Shown here in pieces: positions 54,901-64,000 of a DNA stretch of 64,000 nt. Source of the stretch: Nematostella vectensis (Eukaryota > Cnidaria > Anthozoa > Actiniaria > Edwardsiidae); assembly GCF_932526225.1 (NCBI RefSeq), contig NC_064042.1, positions 14,085,040-14,149,039 of the forward strand, given 5' to 3'. Numbering within the stretch: the stretch's first letter is position 1; every line of letters starts with the position of its first letter. The notes beneath the pieces are model-generated. The model made no database searches, was not told the origin of the DNA, and was given only the letters and a program-made list of their open reading frames with translations. A program made the position numbers and the translations under genes.

Positions 54901-57900
54901 AAAATAAACAAGCATATAAGACTTTTTCATAAGCTAACACTTCGTGAAATAAAAAGAAGTCCCTATTTGAACTGTCCGCTTACGAGAATAATTTCCGTAT
55001 GAAAAATATTCGAAATAAATTTGTCCTTGTGCTTTGTCCAAAAACCTTAAAACTGATAAGCGTTTTAAATGCGATGATACTTCTTCTTACTTCTTCCTTT
55101 ATTTGCGATGAAACTTCTAAAATCACGTGTCTGCTTGGCAGCAGCTCTTAAGGCTGGTGCACATTAGTGACATAACGACATAATGAAGGCACGTGGACCC
55201 TTTATGTTCATATGTTCAAGTGTGAATGGTTCGACATTTTGACATAAGCCAAAAATTAACGACATTAACATAACAATATGCCTAGTGCACACTAGCGACA
55301 TATCGACATGGGCGCGCGCACTCTTATCTTCGACATAACGACATTGACATAATGACATAAGAGAAAAAAACATGTTTTTTCTTTTTTGTCATTATGTCCA
55401 TTATGCGCGCACTCTTATCTTCGACATAACGACATTGACATAATGACATAAGAGAAAAAAACATGTTTTTTCTTTTATGTCATTATGTCCATGTCGTTAT
55501 GTCGAAGATAAGAGTGCGCGCGCCCATGTCGTTATGTTGTTATGTTGCTAGTGTGCACTAGACATTAGAGAAAAAAAATGTTTTTTTATGTCATTATGTC
55601 ATGTCGTTATGTTGTTATGTTGCTAGTGTGCACTAGGCATTAGAGAAAAAAAATGTTTTTTTTATGTCATTATGTCATGTCGTTATGTTGTTATGTTGCT
55701 AGTGTGCACTAGGCATTAGAGAAAAAAATGTTTTTTTTATGTCATTATGTCATGTCGTTATGTTGTTATGTTGCTAGTGTGCACTAGGCATTAGAGAAAA
55801 ACAATGTTTTTTTTATGTCATTATGTCATGTCGTTATGTTGTTATGTTGCTAGTGTGCACTAGGCATTAGAGAAAAAAATGTTTTTTTATGTCATTATGT
55901 CATGTCGCCTATGTTGTTATGTCGTTATGTCACTAGTGTGCACTAGACATTAGTGTGCCGCATACGCCTTCCGTCGTGCTTGACACTCCGAGCGGCTGCT
56001 AAGCAGACTAAAGAGTGAAAAAATGCAAAACTTACTTGGGACACTTTGATGGATCATCAGCGGTACCTTTTTCGCAGTCGCATCGACGTCCAGTCCTAAA
56101 TTAGAATGCGGGAGTGTACAGGAATAGAACCCCAAAATGCTTAACAAACCACGGGCTTATAGGACAAGTTTGCTCTTAAGTGATGTCTAATGCTTGTCAG
56201 TGTTGAATAAAAAATGTATCCATATTTTAGCTGGTTTTATTTCCCTTGTTTTTGCCCCTGCGCACTTACGACCTGTCAAACGACGCCCTATGTAACCGCC
56301 GCCGCCTGGTAAATGAGTAACTCGACCACGAGAGGCGCGTTTTTTCTCTTCCCCAATAGAAAATAACAGGGTAGGGAAGAGAAGCGCTTTCCATTGTTCC
56401 CTCCTCTACTCGTTTCCTTACCCTGACTTGACAAGTTACTAGGGACAGTTATGATGGATCCGACCTTATCAAAACAAATCAAACCACCAACGTCACCAAG
56501 CTGGGACTTCTTTGGACATATCACTTTGAGTAAAATTGTCCTTTAGCCCGTGTACAAACAAAAAAAAATTGTTAGCTTACCATTCAGGATCACATTCACA
56601 TTCGCCGCAGATGAGAGTACCGTTCCTCGAGCAATACGAACTTTTCTCTTCCTGTATCATAAGCAAAACAGTAACTAATAAATAACTTTTAATTTCCACA
56701 AGTCGTTATTTTATCCAGCGTAGTAACGATGATGATGATGATGATAAATAATGGAAGATGGTGATGATGGTGTTAATGGTAAACATGGTAGCGATGATGA
56801 TGACGAAAACGGGATATATCATTATGATGATGACTATGGAAATGATGATGACGATGATGATGATGATGACGATTCAAATGGTGATGATGATGACGATGAT
56901 GAAGGTAATGAGGATGATGATGACAATGATTGACAGCCCTATACATTGCCGGTTACTCACGTGTTGCTCAAGTTCCTGACACTTGCATTCACAGATGTAC
57001 TTCAGGTTCAAGGCAACTTCGCCAAACACTGTCCGGAGATGGACCCTGTCCGGCATCTTGTCCGAACACTCAAGAGCCGTCACAGATACTTCAAAGGTCA
57101 CCTGGTATTTGTAAAACGCTTAGATAATGGTGTCAAGGACTAAAGAAGACAACTGAGAAAAAAATTGTCTTTGAAAACAGTTATAGCCGATTTCATTGTT
57201 GCGCGACCTTCTAGAATGTACGCATTTGGCTGTAAATGATTTAAGCCAAGGGCAATTTATCAGATGAAAATAGTTGCCGGGAATTGGAATAACAATCAAA
57301 AGCTACTTATAAAAACAAAAAGAATAATAACATTTGTTACATCTTCTTTCTACCTCTTCTCCAATCTTGACGTTATTACAAACTTGCTTGTTCTCAAAGG
57401 TACCATCTCTGTAACATACAAGAGGATGCAACCAGAGTTTAGAAATTGTACAATGGCTGATCATTGATTCGTGGGAGTAAGGCGCAACAGTGTTGGTGAA
57501 ATGTGGCGCCGATGTCGAAAGCATAGGCAAACAACCTCACAGCAATCTTCATAAACAAATGCACAATGCAATAATAATGTGAACAAAGAGCTCATGAGTA
57601 TCTTCCAACGCCACGCAGCATGCGCCCAGCAACATGCAAAATCATACAAAACGGTGTAGAAGCAGATTGCCTTGAACGATTGATTACTCACGGACAGATT
57701 GCCTTGTACCATTCTATACTAAGGGACAGATTGCCTTGTAAGATCAAATATTCACGAACAGATTGCCTTGAACGATTGATTACTCACGGACAGATTGCCT
57801 TGTACCATTCTATACTAACGGACAGATTGCCTTGTAAGATCAAATATTCACGAACAGATTGCCTTGAACGATTGATTACTCACGGACAGATTGCCTTGTA

Positions 57901-60900
57901 CCATTCTATACTAACGGACAGATTGCCTTGTAAGATCAAATATTCACGAACAGATTGCCTGGTACGATTGAATACTCACGGACAGATTGCCTGGTACGAT
58001 TGAATACTCACGGGCAGATTGCCTTGTAAGATCAAATACTCACGGACAGATTGCCTTGTAAGATCAAATACTCACGGACAGATTGCCTGGTACGATTGAA
58101 TACTCACGGGCAGATTGCCTTGTACGTTATTGTCACCCCAGTAGTGGTGTTATCTGAGACGGTTTGAGTTTTGGCAATTTTCTGAAATCATAGGGATTAA
58201 TTACGCCATTATATACACCAAATACATCAAATAAGATTACACTCGAGAATCCATGTGTCTTAGCCCGCGGTGGCTCATGTGTAGCTTATAAACGGCTGAA
58301 TCCTTGTTATATGAAAGCCATGTAAATGCTCATAAGAATGTAAACAAGAATTCTACAGTTTTTGACACCTGGATTTTTATTTTATTAACGCTTATTTGCT
58401 TATTTATTTGATACCCATGAAGCACTGCGGGTTACGATACACAGACTCTCCGAGTGCAACCTTATTTGAAATAGGTGTATATGTCAAGGAACACTCTTTT
58501 TTGGACGATAATCTAACTACAAATTGGTAAGCACAGGCATAGCCATACAACAACAACAAAAAAAGAACTATCTTCACTGATACCCTAGGCTCGATTTCCA
58601 ACGTACTACCGGCTCACAGAAACGAGCTGGAAATCGAGCCTACTGACACCCAGAATTCATACAAATCGTCCTACACTCGAGTGTAGGACGTTTCCTTGAT
58701 GGGCCTGGAGTTCTTAACAGAAAAGCCATCTCACCTCGTAAGCTTCCCTGATCAGTGTTACAACGTTAGAGCCATCAGCCTCAAGCTCGGCAGCAACGGC
58801 AAAACTTTGGTCACCGAAAAAGTTCTGTAACACCTACAAAGGAATCACCAGCGAGTCAGTGTGAAGTAGGAAGCATCAGGTATAGTCCTTTAGAGGTACC
58901 CTTGTATTTTCACGCTACGGGGCTGATAAGAAACGTTCAAGGAGGGGAAAAGTAGAGGCGCTTGGACAACGGAGTTTAAAGGAGCTAGCTTATCCTACCC
59001 GCGATACAAAGCTTTGTTAGACATTTTCTATGCAATTGAAGTTGCATTTGCCAATTGATTAATAAGCTATAATGCTACATTACAGATTACCATACTACAG
59101 ACAATATGACACTCATAAAATGTATCTTAATGAAGATTATTTTGGACTTACTTTTAATGAATACAACAATATAACAATGAATTCTGAAAAGATAGTATTA
59201 AAGCTTTTTTCTAGTGGTTACCCGTGGTCATTCATAGAAAGCCTTCATGTGGCTAAGCTATATAGAACTTTATTACAAATGCGAAAAGTGTGAACGTGAT
59301 AAATTGTTTGAGAATACTTCACATCATAGATCGCCTTCTGGTTTTATGTGAATACCTACATCATAGATCGCCTTTTGGTTTTGTGTTATGGCAAAGATAG
59401 GCACCACTTGGTTTTCTATGAGGATCTCTCGTAGTTGGCCAAGAGACGGGTAGTCCTGTGTGACGGGAAGTGAGACAATGACAAACAAGCTAAATAAGGT
59501 ATGACAATAATAATAGCGATCATATTGTGGTTATAGTGATGACGATAGCCGATTATGATCATGATGATGATAATGTCAAAAGTGATGATGCTGATAACCA
59601 TGAAACATTGATGATGATGATTATTTATATGGCAACAACCACTTTCGGTGGAATGGCGCACGCTGATTCGCTGTTAAGCGGTCCGGATCCTGCTGTAACG
59701 AACGCGGTCGTTACAAAAAATGTTCCGGACCGACGACTCACTCGAGAAAAACGAAAAGGTTGTTTTTTTTTCTACACTGTAATAGCAATTTGTTGTCATC
59801 TTTTCAACAATGAGTTTCAATATTTATATTCAGGCTTTATTACGTAAGCTTACTTATTTATTTTTCTTCAATATGATTTCCAACTGTTTTCCAACTGTTT
59901 ACCTTTCTTCTTAATTAAACAGGTGCTTTTGACAGTTTCGCTGATGTTCGTGAAGATTTTGTTCGGAATGACCATTCAGTAAAATCCAGTTCGTATTTCT
60001 ACACAATAATTTTAATTATCCACAAATGCAGAACTTCTAATTAAGACAACCTTCGAATTTTTGCAAAACAATTTGTGAAATAATTCAGTCCCTTTCGTCG
60101 CTTTTCACTCGAATTGATGGGAGAGAGGTTTTTTTTCACTTGAATTCTCTACAGACAGTAAAGATATATTCACTAAAATACTTCTCTTGAATGAAGATAC
60201 ATTATGCAGGTGAGTGATCGAGTGATTCACCTTTTTTCCCCGTATAAAGAGAAGATTTGCTACCTTCTTTTATTGCAAAAAAAAAAAAAAAAAAGAAATA
60301 TAGCAAACTTGAAACTGTCGCGCGCGTTGCAATCACTATGGCGGGAAATTGTCATAACACAGGGAGTTTGAAGACGATTTTCAATTTTCATAAAAGAAAT
60401 GATGTTTTCATGCGAAGGTCGGTAAAATCGGCTTAATCGACTCGTTATCTCGAGCTTTGGAGTTGAGCACTCGTGGCTTGTAAATCCAGAACATGTAACA
60501 TGTAACATTTTTTTTGCAGAGCATGGTGTTCCATGTACCACCTTCAACAAAATAAAACTTTGTTTGACTTTATGATAACATGTTCTTTTGTTCTTTTTGG
60601 GGCAATTAACTTTTCTGAAAATGCAGGAAATGGTATTTATAGAGCTTGAATTTTCAAATTTTCTCGGGGGAGCATGCCCCCAAACTCCCCTAGTGATGGT
60701 GTGCAAACTACTCAGTGCAAACTACTCACTTAAAAACCTGGATCCACCCCTGATGTTCCTTCTTTCACTTAAGCAGCATAAGTTTTACTTCTCGTACAAA
60801 TATTTTTAAAAAGCCATATAATAAATAACTTATTAACCTCGCTCGCTCGGTCCCTATTGAGAAATCTCAGCCTTTGATCTTTTTTCATAGACCTCGGCCT

Positions 60901-63720
60901 GCGGCGTCGGTCTGTACAAAAATCCCGCGGGCTGAGATTTCTCAGTACAGACCTCGCGCTCGGTTAATAAGTAGTATTTATAATAACCATTAACCCATAA
61001 CTATGACTATGATTATGGTTTTTGTGGTGTTTGCGATATTGTTGTTGGTGATAATGATGATGATGATAACCATGATGTTTGATGATAATGATTGATGTGA
61101 TGATGAAGATGTCGATGTCGATGCTGTTGTCGATGACGACGACGATGATGATGATAATCCTGTTATAGATGACGATAACGATGATGACAATGACGACGAT
61201 GTTGTTGATGACTATGATGATCACCTCACCTGTAGTGTGGATGCCTCGTACTCTCCTTCAGCAGACAAATGGCATTTGCCGTCGTTAGGCGTCACGATGC
61301 CGCCAAGCTGGAAAAATGAACAGGTGAGCTTAAACTCCGGCCTTTTTCCCAAACTAAGTTTTCCACTACTATTAGAAGCACCATCTTACCAAGCCATCGC
61401 CAGCAAAATGATAATTCGCATCTGTCGTCAAGACAACAAGTCGTCGTGCTTCCTCTTTCTTCACCCAACCAATGTCCTGAAAAGATCATCAAGATAGAGT
61501 TATGGGCATTTGCTTCCGCAGAGAGGTGTTACATGTCCCGCAGATACTTTTTACATGTCCCGCACAATGGTTTTACATGTCCCGCACAATGGTTTTACAT
61601 GTCCCGCCCAATGGTTTTACATGTCCCGCGCAATGGTTTCACATGTCCCGCACAATGGTTTTACATGTCCCGCACAATGGTTTTACATGTCCGCACAATG
61701 GTTTTAAAATGTCCGTACAATGGTTTTACATGTCCCGCCCAATGGTTTTACATGTCCCGCCCAATGGTTTTACATGTCCGCACAATTGTTTTACATGTCC
61801 CCACAATTGTTTTACATGTCCCCACAATGGTTTTACATGCCCGGACAATGGTTTTACATGTCCCGCGCAATGGTTTTACATGTCCCGCCCAATGGTTTTA
61901 CATGTCCCGCGCAATGGTTTTACATGTCCCGCACAATGGTTTCACATGTCCCGCACAATGGTTTTACATGTCCCGCACAATGGTTTTACATGTCCGCACA
62001 ATGGTTTTACATGTCCGCACAATGGTTTTACATGTCCGCACAATGGTTTTACATGCCCCGCCCAATGGTTTTACATGTCCCGCCCAATGGTTTTACATGT
62101 CCCGCACAATGGTTTTACATGTCTCGCACAATGGTTTTACATGTCCCGCCCAGTGGTTTTACATGTCCCGCACAATGGTTTTACATGTCCCGCAAAATGG
62201 TTTTACATGTCCCGCACAATGGTTTTCATGTCGCGCCAATGGTTTTACATGTCCCGCACAATGGTTTTACATGTCCCGCACAATGGTTTTACATGTCCCG
62301 CACAATGGTTTTACATGTCCCGCACAATGGTTTTACATGTCCCGCACAATGGTTTTACATGTCCCGCCCAATGGTTTTCATGTCCCGTACAATGGTTTTA
62401 CATGTCCGCACAATGGTTTTACATGTCCGCACAATGGTTTTACATGTCCGCCCAATTGTTTTACATGTCCCGCCCAATGGTTTTACATGTCCCGCACAAT
62501 GATTTTACATGTCCGCACAATGGTTTTACATGTCCCGCCCAATGGTTTTACATGTCACGCCCAGTGGTTTTACATGTCCTGCACAATGGTTTTACATGTC
62601 CCGCCCAATGGTTTTACATGTCCCGCACAATGGTTTTACATGTCCGCACAATGGTTTTACATGTCCCGCACAATGGTTTTACATGTCCCGCACAATGGTT
62701 TTACATGTCCCGCACAATGGTTTTACATGTCCGCACAATGGTTTTACATGTCCCGCACAATGGTTTTACATGTCCCGCACAATGGTTTTACATGTCCCGC
62801 ACAATGGTTTTACATGTCCGCACAATGGTTTTACATGTCCCGCAGAGAGTTTTTACATGTCCCGGGCCAAGGGACAAACCTCCCTTCTGAAACTGTATCA
62901 AGCAGCTGACCAAGAGAAGATGTTTGTGGAGCTCACGAAAAGCTCTTGACATGTTGTAACACTCTAACAACCTAAACATGTTGTTTCTCACCTTGTGACA
63001 AACGGCAATTTGCAGAAGTGCATCCATCCCCCCCTCGGGATTATCAACATTGCCGGAGATGTTTTGCGCTGCGACTTTTGCCTTTGAACCAAATAAACAA
63101 GGTCAGGCCACTTTTCTCACATCTTGTTCTGTCAGGCGCTGGGCGAGAGCTAGTTATTCCCCAACGACGCCCTAAATTTCCTTCACGATTGCTTGAGCCC
63201 CAGCAAGCCACAGATTTGATATTCTTGTTATTCAATAAGACAAAGTTTGTAGCAAAATCGAAAAGTTATCACATAAAAAACAAAATTTAGAGACAATGAA
63301 AACATATTTTTTTTTGCTAGGATGACAAAATGTCGGCTATCTGAGAGTCTCTATTTTATAACCATAAGCAATGTTCAACGTAACAAGTTCAATACCCGAC
63401 TTTCTAAAAGTCTGCTTTTACAATTCTTTATCCCCCCTACCAACCCCTGCATGCCTAGCTAGAGACCCCCCCACACACACACCACTCGACTGATTCGCTC
63501 TAACAAATGCAAATTGAGTACCACTGCGAACTAGAACGACCTACATCCTCGTTCAGTCAAAATAGGGATGACTTCGGTGGAGTCTATGATAATATATACT
63601 ATATACTGCCTTACCTCAAATTTGGAGGTCTCTTGGTCTAGTGGTAGGTTGTTTCTGAAGCCGAAGGCTGGTATGGAGTCAAGGTCGATGCCAGTATCAG
63701 TCAGGCGAGGGTGCGCTAAG
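48936..63720 (-). CDS. Integrin beta subunit, 3' 20 exons (5' end outside window)
   Basis: Exons in transcription order: 63615-63720, 62992-63081, 61390-61476, 61230-61307, 59360-59455, 58735-58833, 58108-58181, 57354-57408, 56961-57101, 56581-56651, 56036-56095, 54749-54824, 54161-54245, 53756-53862, 52434-52526, 51944-52082, 50983-51090, 50566-50675, 49836-49892 and 48936-49001. All have AG/GT borders and consistent phases, giving about 598 residues. Parts: beta-I domain C-terminal two thirds ([50 protein letters not shown]), hybrid domain, four cysteine-rich I-EGF modules ([34 protein letters not shown]), beta-tail, a transmembrane helix ([20 protein letters not shown]) and a cytoplasmic tail with [15 protein letters not shown] and NPTY. 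The metal-site DxSxS motif must lie upstream. The beta subunit pairs with an alpha chain for matrix adhesion and binds talin through NPxY/F motifs. Confidence 0.95.
51180..51943. repeat. 22-bp intronic minisatellite starting at an exon donor
   Basis: About 34 copies of TTACCCTCTAAGGGTGTCTT plus AT (plus strand), later TTACCCTGTAAAAGATGTCTTAT. The copy nearest the exon at 51944-52082 contains that exon's own 5' splice site, so every unit repeats GGTAAATAAGAC on the sense strand of the integrin gene. Confidence 0.95.
52583..52820. mobile_element. MITE, CATAACGACAT family
   Basis: Same family as 14711-15072, in an integrin intron; ends are degraded (CCTAGTCCACACGATCTAAC on the left, GTGTGCACCAAGCATTAGAC on the right). 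Confidence 0.7.
52946..53287. repeat. CTACATAAAGGGG minisatellite
   Basis: More than twenty copies of a 13-25 bp motif (CTACATAAAGGGGCCAAGGGG) in the same intron, followed by a 20-base G run near 53355. Confidence 0.9.
55154..55950. mobile_element. Tandemly amplified MITE, CATAACGACAT family
   Basis: A full-length relative of 14711-15072 whose right end (GTTGCTAGTGTGCACTAGGC, ATTAGAGAAAAAAATG) is repeated five times in units of about 80 bp. It lies in the intron between the exons at 56036 and 54824. Confidence 0.8.
56726..56935. repeat. GAT trinucleotide-rich tract
   Basis: About 200 bp of GATGATGACGAT-type sequence in an integrin intron; the acidic ORF read across it is an artefact. Confidence 0.9.
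57660..58107. repeat. Intronic minisatellite made from an exon tail and its donor
   Basis: Fourteen copies of a 31-33 bp unit with ACAGATTGCCTTGTA and often TACTCACGG (plus strand). On the gene's sense strand this is the end of exon 58108-58181 (ACAAGGCAATCTG) and its donor (GTGAGTA). Confidence 0.95.
59319..59349. repeat. Single duplication of an exon tail plus donor
   Basis: The end of exon 59360-59455 with its donor (sense AGGCGATCTATGATGTAGG) is repeated once in the adjacent intron as AGGCGATCTATGATGTGAAG. Confidence 0.8.
60828..60975. mobile_element. MITE with ACTTATTAACC ends
   Basis: Inverted ends ACTTATTAACCTCGCTCGCT and GCGCTCGGTTAATAAGTA enclose GC-rich inner inverted repeats (CTGAGATTTCTCA). 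Confidence 0.75.
61015..61220. repeat. GATGAT/GTT simple repeat
   Basis: Interrupted GATGATGATG and GACGACGACG sequence next to the exon at 61230. Confidence 0.85.
61535..62865. repeat. Large 22-23 bp minisatellite in an integrin intron
   Basis: Nearly sixty copies of TTTTACATGTCCCGCACAATGG, with 22-bp (TGTCCGC) and 23-bp (TGTCCCGC) forms mixed. It fills most of the intron between exons 62992-63081 and 61390-61476. The unit has no stop codon in the forward frames, so three long overlapping ORFs of repetitive peptide appear; they are not genes. Confidence 0.97.
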
Positions 63721-63899
63721 CTGTAATTAACACACACAAACTAATATTTTCACAAAATAATTCAAGGGCCATAAAGGACATGGGGCACGACACAAGACAC
63801 AAAACTGGGATGGGGTACAGCCTGTGACGGCCTTGGATATGATATTAATTTTCATCTGCCTTTGCGGCTGTCATTGGATTTCAATGTGCTGACAATGTC

Positions 63900-64000
63900 A
63901 TAAGCGATAATGACGGTTAAGTATCATGGCGATGGTGATTTGGATAATAGTGTTCTATCTAGTGGTGCTAATGATGATGATAGTGATGGTGATAATACCG
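63900..64000. repeat. GAT-rich simple sequence at the window edge
   Basis: GATGATGATAGTGATGGTGA-type sequence continuing to the end of the window, presumably in the next integrin intron. Confidence 0.6.

Noticed and set aside
56751-56933. Aspartate-rich ORF
   Set aside because: Translation of a GAT simple repeat.
61446-62949. Overlapping ORFs of up to 487 codons with repeated tryptophan/methionine-rich peptides
   Set aside because: They are produced by a stop-free 22-23 bp tandem repeat lying inside an integrin intron on the other strand.

Overview
The window looks like nuclear DNA of a cnidarian, most likely an anthozoan such as a sea anemone. It is AT-rich, intron-containing animal sequence. 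The host genes are a TRAF adaptor, a class C glutamate-type receptor, an orphan class A GPCR, an integrin beta chain and a PDZ protein with an interleukin-1-like C-terminus. The intergenic DNA is full of minisatellites and MITE-like elements. The species call is inference; no rRNA or mitochondrial marker is present.

Region 1 (about 278-13537) is a foreign, GC-rich insertion: a degraded integrated virus-like element of the Polinton-like/adintovirus-like kind. It has imperfect terminal inverted repeats of about 580 bp built from iterated motifs. Inside the left repeat lie a small cysteine-rich zinc protein gene, a 4x repeat of 60-67 bp, and one very large replication ORF (N-terminal domain, family B polymerase-like core, SF1 helicase, HNH nuclease) on the + strand. 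A minus-strand block carries small membrane proteins, a packaging ATPase fragment, a candidate double jelly-roll capsid protein and a conserved structural-type protein. Three further + strand genes are interleaved. Most ORFs carry stops, frameshifts or deletions, so this copy is dead or nearly so. No integrase or recombinase was recognised.

Region 2 (13.5-20.8 kb) holds a TRAF gene on the minus strand with a MITE and a short minisatellite beside it. Region 3 (20.8-28.4 kb) is a seven-exon + strand gene coding for a PDZ domain followed by a beta-trefoil that resembles interleukin-1, with a duplicated in-frame 78-nt exon segment. Region 4 (32.2-35.2 kb) is a two-exon metabotropic glutamate-like receptor. 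Region 5 (35.2-42.6 kb) is gene-poor with nested transposons. Region 6 (42.7-43.8 kb) is a single-exon class A GPCR.

Region 7 (48.9-63.7 kb) is the 3' two thirds of an integrin beta gene on the minus strand; 20 exons were placed by reading splice sites and phases, and the gene continues beyond the right edge. Several of its introns contain minisatellites that start exactly at an exon's 5' splice site and carry copies of the exon tail and donor, a recurrent pattern that also appears in the PDZ/beta-trefoil gene.
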